From: Rhizobium sp. 9140
Lineage (GTDB): Bacteria; Pseudomonadota; Alphaproteobacteria; Rhizobiales; Rhizobiaceae
Assembly: GCF_900067135.1 (NCBI RefSeq)
Contig: NZ_FJUR01000001.1
Span: 871,501 to 935,500, forward strand
Length of the DNA stretch: 64,000 nucleotides
Direction of reading: 5' to 3'
The notes under the pieces were generated by a model, which made no database searches, was not told the origin of the DNA, and was given only the letters and a program-made list of their open reading frames with translations. Shown here in pieces: positions 39,479 to 48,377 of the stretch. Within the stretch, counting starts at the first letter, position 1; each line of letters starts with the position of its first letter. The position numbers and the translations under genes are program-made.

Positions 39479-39796
39479 TCAAGAATTCTTGTCTGCCTTC
39501 ACATGCGCCGCCAGCACGGCATTGATCCGGCTCTGCCAGCCCGGTCCGGTCCGGCGAAAATGCTCGACCACAGCGTGATCGAGCCTGAGCCCGATACGTT
39601 CCTTTACCGGCTCCTTCTGCGGTCCCCGATGGCCGCGAGATCGTTCCAGAGCATCGAGAATGTCCGGTAAGGCGTCCTTCATGGGGCGGAAATGCTGCAG
39701 GTCTTCGGCCGTGATCTCGCGAACCTCGCCGTCTTTGTCAGTGAGAGGCGGAAGGTGGTCCGGAAGCGTCGAAATAGGCTTTCTGTTCACGCTCAT
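39479..39796 (-). CDS. brnA: BrnA-type antitoxin
   Basis: A 105-residue antitoxin. The C-terminal part RIGLRLDHAVVEHFRRTGPG followed by WQSRINAVLAAHV is the ribbon-helix-helix segment typical of BrnA, which binds DNA and represses its own operon. The N-terminal 60 residues would contact the toxin. AAGGAA lies six bases before the ATG at 39796. Its start lies 58 bases inside the upstream toxin gene in another frame, the usual brnT-then-brnA order. Confidence 0.87.
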   Translation of the reverse strand: MSVNRKPISTLPDHLPPLTDKDGEVREITAEDLQHFRPMKDALPDILDALERSRGHRGPQKEPVKERIGLRLDHAVVEHFRRTGPGWQSRINAVLAAHVKADKNS

Positions 39797-40028
39797 TGGC
39801 TTTCCTTAAAGATATGACCCGCATCCTGCCGTCTCTCGGCGTCCAGCAGAGAACATGAAGGCGCGCCTCGATGAACCCAAAGACGAGGAAGCGCATCTCG
39901 CCGTAATCGGAGCGGCTGTCGATGGCGGTAAGAGCCGATGACGGATCCATCGCAGCCGCGGACGCGAAATCGATTCCCCGCTCCCGCAGGTTCTTCTGTC
40001 GCTTTTCCTCGTCCCACTCCAGTTCCAT
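39738..40028 (-). CDS. brnT: BrnT-type ribonuclease toxin
   Basis: A 96-residue RelE-like toxin. It matches the BrnT pattern: ELEWDEEKRQKNLRERGIDF at the start, RSDYGEMRFLVFGFIEARL in the middle and RVISLRKANEREQKAY near the end, which contains the basic catalytic residues. BrnT cuts RNA and is held by BrnA. The gene starts 37 bases after the pheS stop, so it sits inside the pheS-pheT junction. Confidence 0.88.
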   Translation of the reverse strand: MELEWDEEKRQKNLRERGIDFASAAAMDPSSALTAIDSRSDYGEMRFLVFGFIEARLHVLCWTPRDGRMRVISLRKANEREQKAYFDASGPPSASH

Positions 40029-40065
40029 ATCTTATCACACATATCAGTTTGTGGCCACGATTAAA

Positions 40066-41151
40066 TCAGCCGCTTAACCCGCCGAACAGCGTCGGCATGT
40101 CGAGCGGGCGGAAGCCGTAATGGGACATCCAGCGGACGTCGGCGTCGAAGAAGTTGCGCAGGTCGGGCATGCCGTATTTCAGCATGGCGATGCGGTCGAG
40201 GCCCATGCCCCAGGCAAAGCCCTGGTAGACGTCGGGATCGAGACCGCCCGCGCGCAGCACGTTCGGATGCACCATGCCGCAGCCGAGGATTTCCATCCAG
40301 TCGGTGCCCTCGCCGAACTTGACGATCGGCCCCGACGAACGGTCGCACTGGATATCGACCTCGAAGCTCGGCTCGGTGAAGGGGAAGAAGGAGGGGCGGA
40401 AGCGCATGGTGACGCTGTCGACCTCGAAGAAGGCCTTGCAGAACTCCTCCAGCACCCAGCGCAGGTTGGCGACGTTCGCCTTGGTGTCGACCACGAGGCC
40501 TTCGACCTGATGGAACATCGGCGAATGGGTCGCGTCGGAATCCTGACGGTAGGTCTTGCCGGGAATGATGATCCGGATCGGCGGCTTTTGCGCCTCCATC
40601 GTGCGCACCTGCACGGGCGAGGTATGCGTGCGCAGCACTTTTCGCGCACCGGTTTCATCCGGGGGGAAGAAGAACGTGTCGTGCATTTCGCGGGCGGGAT
40701 GGCCTTCCGGGAAATTCAGCGCGGTGAAATTGTAATAGTCCGTCTCGATATCGGGTCCTTCGGCAATCGAGAAACCCATATCGGCGAAGATCGCGGTGAT
40801 CTCGTCGGTGATCTGGCTGATCGGATGGATCCGGCCGCGCTCGGCAGGCGAAGCGCGCACCGGCAGGGTCACATCCACGGTTTCGCGGGCGAGACGCTCG
40901 GCAATCGCCGCATCCTTGAGGTCCGCCTTGCGGGCCGAGATCGCCTCGCCGATCACGCCCTTCAGCGCGTTGATGGCCGCGCCGCGCGTCTGGCGCTCCT
41001 CCGGCGTCATCGTACCCAGCGTCTTCAGCAGTTCGGAAATCGAGCCCTTCTTGCCGAGCGCGGAGAGGCGCACCGCCTCGATCGCGGCCTCGCTGCCGGC
41101 AGAGGCGATCTCGCCGAGAAGAGTGCTTTGCAAAGTGTCGAGGTCGCTCAT
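40066..41151 (-). CDS. pheS: Phenylalanine--tRNA ligase alpha subunit
   Basis: Catalytic subunit of PheRS, 361 residues. An N-terminal coiled coil (residues 1-90, [18 protein letters not shown]) contacts tRNA. Class II motif 2 surrounds [13 protein letters not shown] and [20 protein letters not shown]; motif 3 is [17 protein letters not shown]. It lies about 118 bases after rplT with that gene's terminator in between, and is followed by the brnTA insertion rather than by pheT. Confidence 0.98.
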   Translation of the reverse strand: MSDLDTLQSTLLGEIASAGSEAAIEAVRLSALGKKGSISELLKTLGTMTPEERQTRGAAINALKGVIGEAISARKADLKDAAIAERLARETVDVTLPVRASPAERGRIHPISQITDEITAIFADMGFSIAEGPDIETDYYNFTALNFPEGHPAREMHDTFFFPPDETGARKVLRTHTSPVQVRTMEAQKPPIRIIIPGKTYRQDSDATHSPMFHQVEGLVVDTKANVANLRWVLEEFCKAFFEVDSVTMRFRPSFFPFTEPSFEVDIQCDRSSGPIVKFGEGTDWMEILGCGMVHPNVLRAGGLDPDVYQGFAWGMGLDRIAMLKYGMPDLRNFFDADVRWMSHYGFRPLDMPTLFGGLSG

Positions 41152-41203
41152 TCGTCTTCTGCCTTCGTCTTCTGGCTTGTCGATGGGGCGTGTTCAAAAA
41201 CGG

Positions 41204-41235
41204 AAAAAACCCGCGCTAGCCTGCCAGCGCGGGTT
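41204..41235 (-). terminator. Rho-independent terminator after rplT
   Basis: Read on the minus strand: stem AACCCGCGCT (41226-41235 complement) with AGCGCGGGTT (41208-41217 complement), an 8-base loop, then a six-base U run (A tract 41204-41209 on the plus strand). It lies 35 bases after the rplT stop and separates rplT from pheS. Confidence 0.9.
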
Positions 41236-41269
41236 TCCCAAAGTCTTCAGTCGTCAGGGAAGCGCTGGC

Positions 41270-41674
41270 TTACTTGACCGCGCTTTCAAACTCGTTCTTC
41301 GTGCCGGCGTCCTTGAGGTAGGACAGGGCGTTCTTGGAGGCTTCGATGAGCGCGCCGAAAGCGGCGGCTTCATGGATGGCCATGTCCGACAGGACCTTGC
41401 GGTCGACTTCGATACCGGCCTTGTTCAGGCCGTCGATGAAGCGGCCGTAGGTCAAGCCATGCTCGCGGACGGCAGCGTTGATACGCTGGATCCAGAGCGC
41501 GCGGAAATTGCGCTTGTTGACCTTGCGGTCGCGGTAAGCGAACTGCTTGGAACGATCGACGGCAGCCTTGGCTGCACGGATCGTGTTCTTGCGGCGGCCG
41601 TAGAAACCCTTGGCTGCCTTGAGGACTTTTTTATGCTTTGCGTGAGCGGCTACGCCGCGCTTTACACGTGCCAT
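41270..41674 (-). CDS. rplT: 50S ribosomal protein L20
   Basis: A 134-residue primary 23S rRNA-binding protein needed for early 50S assembly. The sequence opens [19 protein letters not shown] and has [20 protein letters not shown], both diagnostic. It starts 37 bases after rpmI. In enterics L20 represses the rpmI-rplT pair by binding an mRNA structure; whether the 146-base space before rpmI does this here is unknown. Confidence 0.99.
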   Translation of the reverse strand: MARVKRGVAAHAKHKKVLKAAKGFYGRRKNTIRAAKAAVDRSKQFAYRDRKVNKRNFRALWIQRINAAVREHGLTYGRFIDGLNKAGIEVDRKVLSDMAIHEAAAFGALIEASKNALSYLKDAGTKNEFESAVK

Positions 41675-41711
41675 GGTATGATCTCCTTAAAATCCAATAG
41701 TGCCAGACGTC

Positions 41712-41915
41712 TCAGAGACCGTTGGGCAGGTAGTTCTTGATGACCTTCTTGCCATCGGGCTCGGCCAGAACCATCGTGCCGCGGGCGTCGCGAATGAACT
41801 TGTTGGACCGCTTGATCATGCCGTGGCGCTTGCCGGCGGCAGCTGCTACGACCTTGCCGGTCGCGGTGATCTTGAACCGCTTCTTGGCAGAGGACTTCGT
41901 CTTCATCTTGGGCAT
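41712..41915 (-). CDS. rpmI: 50S ribosomal protein L35
   Basis: A 67-residue, strongly basic ribosomal protein ([20 protein letters not shown] start). It is co-transcribed with rplT. Upstream, infC would normally be next; here the adjacent minus-strand gene is an unrelated membrane protein ending 146 bases away. The space contains a CGAGG/CCTCG hairpin but I cannot define a leader regulator. Confidence 0.99.
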   Translation of the reverse strand: MPKMKTKSSAKKRFKITATGKVVAAAAGKRHGMIKRSNKFIRDARGTMVLAEPDGKKVIKNYLPNGL

Positions 41916-42061
41916 TTTGCTACTCCATTCTGATTATGTGAGGTGACTGACGAGGTCGCCTCGAGCGTAAAAGAACGGCCACGGCATGCCCTGCCGGACC
42001 GTTCGGACGGCGGCTTATAACCGCAGGACGGGCAAAGAGCAACAGTCCGGCCATGGGATTC

Positions 42062-43033
42062 TCATCCGCGGGGGCGCCCGCCCGCCAGAAACGGCAGGAT
42101 CAGCGAGAGCCCGGTGCCGACGAGGGCGGAGACGACGATCAACAGGTGCGTGTTGACGCTGGCGCTGGCGAGCGTCGCCAGCGCATCCGGCGCCCGGGAT
42201 GCGCCGAGCGCGGCGGCACCGGCCGCGATGCCCGCCGGGTAGGTGCCCACCCCTGCGGGCGCGTGGACGGGCAAAACCGAGGAGATCTCGCCGCCCAGCG
42301 CACCTCCGACGCTTGCCGAAAGCGGCCACACGCCCATCAGCGCGAGAACCCAGGCGAGCACGGCCACCTTGATGCCCCAGTTGACGACGGTGAGAAACCA
42401 GGCGCGGCCGAAAGCGCCGAGATCGGCGGGGATGCCGGCATCGATCTCGTCGATGACCCGTGCAAGTTTTGCCGGCACCCGTGCAAGTTTTGCCGGAAGA
42501 TACCGTTTCGCCAGCCTGACGACACTTTTGCGCAAGGGAAACAGGAGAAGGGGCAGCACGAGAAAGAGCGCCCATAGCGTCCCCGCGACGAGGGGTCGCC
42601 CGGACGTCGCGACCAGCCCCATGCCGCCGGCGGCAAGGAGGGCATGAAGATCGAGCAGGCGCAGGACGAGGAGCGCCGAGGCACCGCGTGCCAGCGGCAC
42701 GCCGAATTCGGAGCGCATCAACAGGGGAAAGCTGGTCTCGCCGGTGCGCAGCGGCATCATGATGTTGAGGAGATTGTGGATCTGCGTCACGCGGAACAGC
42801 GCGAGAAAGCGGCCGCGGGTCTCGTGGCGAAAATAGTCCTGCATGCGGTGGGTGCGAATGAAATAGGTCGCGACGAGCAGCGCCAGTGCCATCGTGCCCG
42901 TCCCAGGCCCGACGGTCCGCCACCGCGAGAGGATCTCGCCCCATCCCAGAAACCACTGGAGAAAGGCGACATAGAGACCGACGACACCAAGGGTGGTCAC
43001 CAGCATGGGGTTGTATTTTCCTGACGTTTGCAC
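42062..43033 (-). CDS. Lysylphosphatidylglycerol synthase TM-domain / UPF0104-like membrane protein
   Basis: A 323-residue integral membrane protein with about seven or eight hydrophobic segments, of the family named after the flippase-like domain of MprF (also AglD-type). Conserved-looking MMPLRTGETSFPLLMRSEF and LPVHAPAGVGTYPAG segments fit that family. I chose GTG 43033 (VQTSGKYNPM); ATG 43006 is the alternative, and the longer open frame runs into the divergent glycosyltransferase gene. Next to GT2 and GT39 genes it probably helps move or modify a lipid-linked sugar. A 21-base tandem duplication repeats PAKLARV. Confidence 0.78.
   Translation of the reverse strand: MQTSGKYNPMLVTTLGVVGLYVAFLQWFLGWGEILSRWRTVGPGTGTMALALLVATYFIRTHRMQDYFRHETRGRFLALFRVTQIHNLLNIMMPLRTGETSFPLLMRSEFGVPLARGASALLVLRLLDLHALLAAGGMGLVATSGRPLVAGTLWALFLVLPLLLFPLRKSVVRLAKRYLPAKLARVPAKLARVIDEIDAGIPADLGAFGRAWFLTVVNWGIKVAVLAWVLALMGVWPLSASVGGALGGEISSVLPVHAPAGVGTYPAGIAAGAAALGASRAPDALATLASASVNTHLLIVVSALVGTGLSLILPFLAGGRPRG
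42456..42497. repeat. 21-base tandem duplication
   Basis: ACCCGTGCAAGTTTTGCCGG plus one base occurs at 42456-42476 and 42477-42497, identical except for the last base. It duplicates seven residues (PAKLARV) in a cytoplasmic loop of the UPF0104-like protein. Confidence 0.9.
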
Positions 43034-43151
43034 GCTCTCGTCCCCCAAGGCCGTTTTAGCGGCAACATGCCGCCGCGCGCTTTGGATTGCTCCCTGCGTG
43101 CGCCTGCTATAACGGAAGCGCGGGAAAAACCAGATATATCCGGAGCGCCAG

Positions 43152-44153
43152 GTGCGGGAACCCACGTCAGTGACAGAGAGCGATGCCGAGGCCGCAGGCA
43201 AGCTCGAGCTGTCGATCCTCATTCCGGTCTGCAACGAAGAAGAGAGCATTGCGCCGCTTTTCGACAAGATCTGCGATGCGATGCAGGATTTCGGCAAGCC
43301 CTGGGAGTTGATCATCGTCGATGACGGCTCAACGGATGCGACGCTCGTCAATGTCCGCAAGGAATTTGCCCGGCCGGGACTCGATCTGAGGATCGTCGAG
43401 TTCCAGCGCAATTTCGGCAAGGCCGCAGGCCTGCAGGCGGGCATCGATGTGGCGCGTGGCCGCCTGCTTGTCACGCTCGACGGCGACCTTCAGAACGACC
43501 CTTACGATATTCCGCGGATGGTCGCCGTTCTGGAAGAGCGCGGCCTCGATCTTCTCTGCGGCTGGCGCAAGGCGCGTCAGGACGGGCTGGTCCTGCGGCT
43601 GATCCCGTCCTGGTTCGCAAACCGCCTCATCCGCAAGATCACCGGCGTGCACATTCACGATTACGGCTGCGGCCTGAAGCTCTATCGCACCGACATTCTC
43701 CGGCAGATCCGCATTCTCGGCGGCATGCACCGCTTCATTCCCGCCTGGATCGCGACCGTCGTACCGACATCGCGCATCGGCGAGATGGTGGTGAACCACT
43801 ATCCGCGCCAGTTCGGCGAATCCAAATACGGGATATCGCGTACGTTCCGCGTCTTCCTCGATCTCCTGTCGGTGCTGTTCTTCATGCGCTTTCGCCAGCG
43901 CCCGGCGCAGTTCTTCGGCTCCATCGGCCTCGTCTTCGGTGCCGTCTGCAGTCTCATGTTCCTCTATCTCGCCTGGGCGAAATTCGTGCTGGGGCAGGAT
44001 ATCGGCACCCGGCCGATGTTTATCACCGCCGTCATGCTCTTCATCGCGTCCGTGCAGATGATCACCACCGGCATCGTGGCGGAAATGCTGGCGCGGATGC
44101 AGGTCGGGGAGACCAACTATATCGTGCGCAGCATTCACGGCCGGGACGACTGA
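43152..44153 (+). CDS. Family 2 glycosyltransferase with membrane anchor (DPM/ArnC-like)
   Basis: A 333-residue transferase that is expected to attach a sugar from a nucleotide donor to polyprenyl phosphate at the cytoplasmic face. Catalytic GT-A domain (residues 20-240): LSILIPVCNEEES, VDDGSTDAT, the metal motif LDGDLQNDP and the DYGCGLKLYR acceptor region. Two C-terminal transmembrane helices (about 245-320) anchor it. The GTG at 43152 has GGAG six bases before it. The GT39-type gene starts one base after its stop, so the pair forms a donor-maker plus donor-user unit. Confidence 0.9.
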   Translation: MREPTSVTESDAEAAGKLELSILIPVCNEEESIAPLFDKICDAMQDFGKPWELIIVDDGSTDATLVNVRKEFARPGLDLRIVEFQRNFGKAAGLQAGIDVARGRLLVTLDGDLQNDPYDIPRMVAVLEERGLDLLCGWRKARQDGLVLRLIPSWFANRLIRKITGVHIHDYGCGLKLYRTDILRQIRILGGMHRFIPAWIATVVPTSRIGEMVVNHYPRQFGESKYGISRTFRVFLDLLSVLFFMRFRQRPAQFFGSIGLVFGAVCSLMFLYLAWAKFVLGQDIGTRPMFITAVMLFIASVQMITTGIVAEMLARMQVGETNYIVRSIHGRDD

Positions 44154-44154
44154 G

Positions 44155-45675
44155 GTGATCGAAGCATTGTCGGGCCGTCGCGGGCTGCTCTATGGGCTAC
44201 TTGCGCTCTATTTCCTCGTCAATATCGCGCTCCGGCTGGCCCTGCCGTCCTCGCTGGAACTCGACGAGGGGCAGCAGCTGTTTCTCGCGCAGTGGCTGGC
44301 CGTCGGCTATGACAGCCAGCCGCCGTTCTACAACTGGCTGCAATATGGTGTCGTCCAGCTGCTCGGGGATAGCGTGCTGGCGCTGTCGCTTCTCAAGAAT
44401 GCGATGCTGTTTGCCTGCTACGGGCTGGTGGGCCTGACGGCAGCGCGGATCATCCGCAATCCTGTTCTGGTCGTCATTGCTGTGCTCGGGCTCCTGACCG
44501 TGCCGCAGATCGTCTTCGAGGCGCAGCGCGACCTGACGCATACGGTGGCGGTGCTCTTCGCCGCCTGTCTTTTCGTCTATGCGCTGGTTGCGACCTTGCA
44601 GCGGCCGACCGCCGGCCATTATGCGCTGACGGGGCTCGCGATCGGGCTTGGCGTCATCGCTAAGTATAATTTCGTTCTGCTTCCCGTTGCGGCCCTTCTC
44701 GCCGTGCTCTGCGATCCCGTGTTTCGCCGCCGCCTGTTCGATGTGCGGCTGGTTCTGACGGTCGTGATCGCCGTGGCCATCGTGACACCGCATGGGCTGT
44801 GGTTCATCGAGCATCTCCAGACGGCGACGGACCGGACGCTCGGCAAGCTGATGCAGGACCGCGACATCAGCCGCCTGGAGCAGATCGGCGACGGTCTGCT
44901 CTCGCTTGCGCAGGCGCTGATCGCCTTTTCGTTCGTCACGATCGGCGTGTTCGCCGCCGTGTTCGGCCGGCAGATGCGCGCCGCCTGGCGCACGCAAAGC
45001 GCCTGGTCGCGGCTGATCGGCCATATGCTTCTCATTCTCGTCGCCGCGCTCGTGCTGCTCGTCGTGGTGGGCGGTGCCTCCCACATCAAGGATCGGTGGC
45101 TGACGCCGTTCTTCTTCCTGCTGCCGGTCTATCTCGCGCTGAAGATCGATCTTCTGGATCAGCCGCTCGGTTCAGGGCCGAAACAGTTCGGCCGGATCGC
45201 CCTTCTCGTCATGGTCGTCGTTCCCCTGATTCTCTTCGCGCGCGTGCCGGCGGCCCGGCTGACCGGCGACTACAAGAAGATCAACGTTCCCTATCAGCCG
45301 GCGATCGAGGCTATCCTTGCGACCGGGCGCCACCGCCCGACACTGATCGCGACCGTCGAACAGCAGATGGCCGGCAACCTTCGTCTCAACGCGCCGGGTA
45401 TTCCGGTCATGATCCCCGGCTACGAGGCCTTCCAGCAGCCGGTGGCCTTCGATGCCGGGCATCCGCTGCTGTTGATCTGGCGCGACGAGGGCAAGGCCGA
45501 TGCGCCGATGGAGCCGCTGTTGCAGGACTGGCACGACGCCTATATCCGCACCGTCGCGGGCGGCGCCACCCCGAACCCGATCGAGGCGCATGACATCGCG
45601 CTGCCCTACCATTACGGCCGGCCGGGCGACCTCTATCATTTCCGCTATGCGTGGGTGTATCCGCCGGCGCCATGA
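44155..45675 (+). CDS. GT39/ArnT-like polyprenyl-phosphate-sugar glycosyltransferase, membrane
   Basis: A 506-residue membrane protein with about ten transmembrane helices in the first 390 residues and a periplasmic C-terminal domain. The first periplasmic loop has LELDEGQQLF, in the place of the acidic catalytic motif of GT39/GT83 enzymes, which use polyprenyl-phosphate sugars. GTG start one base after the GT2 stop. The acceptor (lipid A, another lipid or protein) cannot be told. It is convergent with infC and followed by a bidirectional hairpin. Confidence 0.83.
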   Translation: MIEALSGRRGLLYGLLALYFLVNIALRLALPSSLELDEGQQLFLAQWLAVGYDSQPPFYNWLQYGVVQLLGDSVLALSLLKNAMLFACYGLVGLTAARIIRNPVLVVIAVLGLLTVPQIVFEAQRDLTHTVAVLFAACLFVYALVATLQRPTAGHYALTGLAIGLGVIAKYNFVLLPVAALLAVLCDPVFRRRLFDVRLVLTVVIAVAIVTPHGLWFIEHLQTATDRTLGKLMQDRDISRLEQIGDGLLSLAQALIAFSFVTIGVFAAVFGRQMRAAWRTQSAWSRLIGHMLLILVAALVLLVVVGGASHIKDRWLTPFFFLLPVYLALKIDLLDQPLGSGPKQFGRIALLVMVVVPLILFARVPAARLTGDYKKINVPYQPAIEAILATGRHRPTLIATVEQQMAGNLRLNAPGIPVMIPGYEAFQQPVAFDAGHPLLLIWRDEGKADAPMEPLLQDWHDAYIRTVAGGATPNPIEAHDIALPYHYGRPGDLYHFRYAWVYPPAP

Positions 45676-45699
45676 GGGCACGCCCGGAAGAACGGCACG

Positions 45700-45735
45700 A
45701 AAAAGCCGTCCGGCACGATGTCGCGGACGGCTTTT
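45700..45735. terminator. Bidirectional terminator between the GT39 gene and infC
   Basis: AAAAGCCGTCCG (45701-45712) pairs with CGGACGGCTTTT (45724-45735) across an 11-base loop. With A5 on one side and T4 on the other it can stop transcripts from both convergent genes. Confidence 0.88.
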
Positions 45736-45779
45736 GAAAGTTGGTCGGGAAATGCGCGAAAGCTGTCCCGGCCGGACGG

Positions 45780-46316
45780 TTATCTCGGTGCGAGCACCAT
45801 CATCATCTGGCGGCCTTCGAGCTTGGGCTCGGCTTCCACCTTGGCGATGGTCGTGGTGTCTTCCTTGACCTGAAGCAGAAGCTTCATGCCGAGTTCCTGG
45901 TGCGCCATTTCGCGGCCACGGAACTTCAGCGTCACCTTGACCTTGTCGCCTTCCTCGAAGAAGCGGTTCATCGCGCGCATCTTCACCTCGTAGTCGTGGG
46001 TGTCGATGTTCGGACGCATCTTGATCTCCTTGATCTCGATGATCTTCTGCTTCTTGCGGGCTTCGGCGGCTTTCTTCTGGGTCGCGTACTTCATCTTGCC
46101 AAGATCGAGGATCTTGCACACCGGCGGTTCGGCGTTCGGCGAGATCTCGACGAGATCGAGGCCGGCTTCCTCTGCCATGCGGAGTGCCTGATCGGTCGGC
46201 ACGATGCCCTGGTTGCCGCCCTCGGCATCAATCAGCTGGATCCGGGGAACGCGGATCTCCTTGTTGGAACGGGGGCCGTCCTTGACCGGGGCATCATTTT
46301 TGAAAGGTCTGCGAAT
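45780..46316 (-). CDS. infC: Translation initiation factor IF-3 (ATT start)
   Basis: Binds 30S subunits, blocks 50S joining and checks the start codon. Frame and homology show the protein continues upstream of any ATG or [23 protein letters not shown] precedes the internal GTG at 46202. The only sensible start is the ATT at 46316-46314, with AGGAGAG seven bases before it, giving 178 residues (E. coli IF3 has 180). The N-domain ([20 protein letters not shown]) and C-domain ([19 protein letters not shown]) are complete. A rare AUU start lets IF3 repress its own synthesis in E. coli; the same control is likely here. Confidence 0.95.
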   Translation of the reverse strand: MRRPFKNDAPVKDGPRSNKEIRVPRIQLIDAEGGNQGIVPTDQALRMAEEAGLDLVEISPNAEPPVCKILDLGKMKYATQKKAAEARKKQKIIEIKEIKMRPNIDTHDYEVKMRAMNRFFEEGDKVKVTLKFRGREMAHQELGMKLLLQVKEDTTTIAKVEAEPKLEGRQMMMVLAPR

Positions 46317-46549
46317 GGTCGTACTCTCCTCGAGTTGTTGACGACGGTTTGATATCTGACGAGGCAGGATCCGAAGGCGGCGCTGGCCGCGGGATTGTCT
46401 GGATCGTTTGAGGCGACGTCTTTACCACAGGTCGGAAAGAAAATCACCACCTGTCATGCGCCCGCAAAATCTGTTTTAGAAGATTTTCGGCCACCTCTTT
46501 GCCGACTGCGTCGCCTTGGCCAGAATACGTCGTCTTGGAAGGAACGGAT

Positions 46550-47350
46550 ATGTCGCTTACCCCCCAGCTTGTCCAGCCGGAGACCCTCGATGTCGGAAAA
46601 GACGGCGCCAGGCGGCGCATCGCCTACATCCTTCACCCCACCACCGACGAGACGAAGCCGACCCTCGTCTGGCTCGGCGGTTACCGCTCCGACATGAGCG
46701 GCACGAAGGCGGTGGAGATCGAGCGTCATGCACGCGAGACGGGATGCGCCTGCCTGCGGCTGGATTACTCCGGCCATGGCGCATCCGGCGGCGCCTTCCG
46801 CGACGGCACGATCTCGCGCTGGCTGGAGGAAAGCCTTGCCGTCATCGACCACACCGTCCGTGGCCCTATGATCCTCATCGGCTCGTCCATGGGCGCCTGG
46901 ATCGCACTGCGCGCCGTGCAGACCCTGCGCGCCCGGGGTGAAGGGCAGCGCCTCGCCGGCCTCGTGCTGATTGCGCCTGCGCCGGATTTCACGGTCGAGC
47001 TGATCGAGCCGAACCTTACGGAGGCCGAGCGGGCCTCGTTGGCCGAGCGCGGCTATTTCGAGGAGCCGACGCCCTATGGGCCTGATGCCAACGTCTTCAC
47101 CTCAGCGCTCATCGAGGACGGGCGCGCGAACGTGGTTCTCTCCGGCATGATCGAGACGGGATGCCCGATCCATATCCTCCAAGGCATGGCGGACCCGGAT
47201 GTGCCCTTTGCCCATGCCCTGAAGCTGATGGAACACCTGCCGGCCGACGACGTCGTCATGACGCTCATCGGCGACGGCGATCACCGCCTGTCCCGCCCTG
47301 AGGATATCGAGCGGATCCTTGCGGCGATCGACGGGCTGACGGCGGGCTAG
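46550..47350 (+). CDS. Alpha/beta hydrolase
   Basis: A 266-residue serine hydrolase fold. Nucleophile elbow is GSSMGAW; an oxyanion loop precedes it (WLGGYRSDMSG); the acid is likely Asp in GMADPDVPF and the His is in GDGDHRLSRPED near the end. The CLRLDYSGHGASGG segment is typical for esterase/palmitoyl-thioesterase ABHD10-like members. AAGGAACGG precedes ATG 46550. It is divergent from infC (233-base space) and convergent with the isomerase gene. Substrate unknown. Confidence 0.88.
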   Translation: MSLTPQLVQPETLDVGKDGARRRIAYILHPTTDETKPTLVWLGGYRSDMSGTKAVEIERHARETGCACLRLDYSGHGASGGAFRDGTISRWLEESLAVIDHTVRGPMILIGSSMGAWIALRAVQTLRARGEGQRLAGLVLIAPAPDFTVELIEPNLTEAERASLAERGYFEEPTPYGPDANVFTSALIEDGRANVVLSGMIETGCPIHILQGMADPDVPFAHALKLMEHLPADDVVMTLIGDGDHRLSRPEDIERILAAIDGLTAG

Positions 47351-47364
47351 GCCCGCCCCGACAT

Positions 47365-48303
47365 TCAGGCCCTCAGGGCTTCGCGTGCCGTGGCCGCTGC
47401 GCGGTCGTTGACGAGCGTCGCAAGCTTGCGGGCCTGCTGCAGGCAGGCCGGCTGCTGGTCGAGGAAGCGGCCCGAATCGATTTCCATGATCAGTGTCGTA
47501 TCGGGCAGGAAGGTCAGCTCGGAGAAGATCTCTTCCCAGGCGATGTCGCCCCAGCCGATCGGCAGGTGCAGGTCGCCGATGCCAAGCGCCGTGGCTTCCG
47601 CCGGGTGGTAGAACGTCTTCCTCGTATAGGGCAGGCCGAAGCTGTCATGGACATGTAGATGGCCTGTGACGGGCGCCATGGCGCGCAGCTGGTCGCGGAA
47701 ATCGAGGCCCTTGAAGGTCGATTCGATATAGGCATGCGAGAAGTCGATCAGCGCCACGACATTGTCGGAGCCGACGGCCCGCACCGTCTCGGCCACCTGG
47801 CTCGGCGTCTGGCGGTATTGCCCGCTTTCGGTCGTGAAGATGTTTTCGAGCACGATGCGCACGCCGTAGCCGCGCGCGACCTCTCCCATCTCGGCCAGCG
47901 CATCGCGCTCCATCCGGTCGAGATCTGCCCCGTTCTCCTCCGGGCCGAGAAGGGCGGCACCCGAATGATGCACGAGAATGCCGGCGCCGAGCCGGTCGCA
48001 GAGCTCCAGCATCGCCCGCACCACCTTTTTCTGGAGGTGGAGATGCTGGCGGTCCATGAAGTTGGAGATGATCTGCCCGTGCAGGGAGAGTTTCTGGAAG
48101 CCGTAGGGACGCACGATATCGGTGACGCGCCGGGTGCGGTCCTCGATAATGCGGCCGCCGGCGATGATCTCCTCGGCATAGATGCCGATCTCGCAGGCAT
48201 TGGCGCCGGTCTCGGCGATCTCGCGCAGCGAGGCGTCGAGCACCGAGAGGTCGCCCTTGCCGGTGCGGTTGCAGAAGCCAATGGCGGAAATGATGTCGCT
48301 CAT
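47365..48303 (-). CDS. Sugar phosphate isomerase/epimerase (xylose isomerase-like TIM barrel)
   Basis: A 312-residue AP_endonuc_2-type barrel. Metal ligands are suggested by Glu in RIVLENIFTTE, Asp and His in VVALIDFSHAYIE, His in HLHVHDS and Glu in LIMEIDSGRF. Family members are divalent metal-dependent epimerases/isomerases of sugars and inositols, and a few are phosphodiesterases. It is the last gene of the minus-strand ugp-type unit, 74 bases after the ATPase gene, so it probably processes the imported solute. Confidence 0.84.
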   Translation of the reverse strand: MSDIISAIGFCNRTGKGDLSVLDASLREIAETGANACEIGIYAEEIIAGGRIIEDRTRRVTDIVRPYGFQKLSLHGQIISNFMDRQHLHLQKKVVRAMLELCDRLGAGILVHHSGAALLGPEENGADLDRMERDALAEMGEVARGYGVRIVLENIFTTESGQYRQTPSQVAETVRAVGSDNVVALIDFSHAYIESTFKGLDFRDQLRAMAPVTGHLHVHDSFGLPYTRKTFYHPAEATALGIGDLHLPIGWGDIAWEEIFSELTFLPDTTLIMEIDSGRFLDQQPACLQQARKLATLVNDRAAATAREALRA

Positions 48304-48377
48304 GGATGGTTCGTCCTCATCGTCTGTTGAAATCGGTCTGCCATCGCGACGACACCCGCCGCGATGATGTGTATCGG

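Noticed and set aside
40066..40090. CtrA site near TTAAATCAGCCGCTTAACCC
   Set aside because: The spacing between TTAA and TTAAC is nine, not seven, bases, and it overlaps the end of pheS.
46202..46204. GTG as the infC start
   Set aside because: It would remove 38 residues of conserved IF3 N-domain and has no ribosome binding site; the ATT upstream has one.
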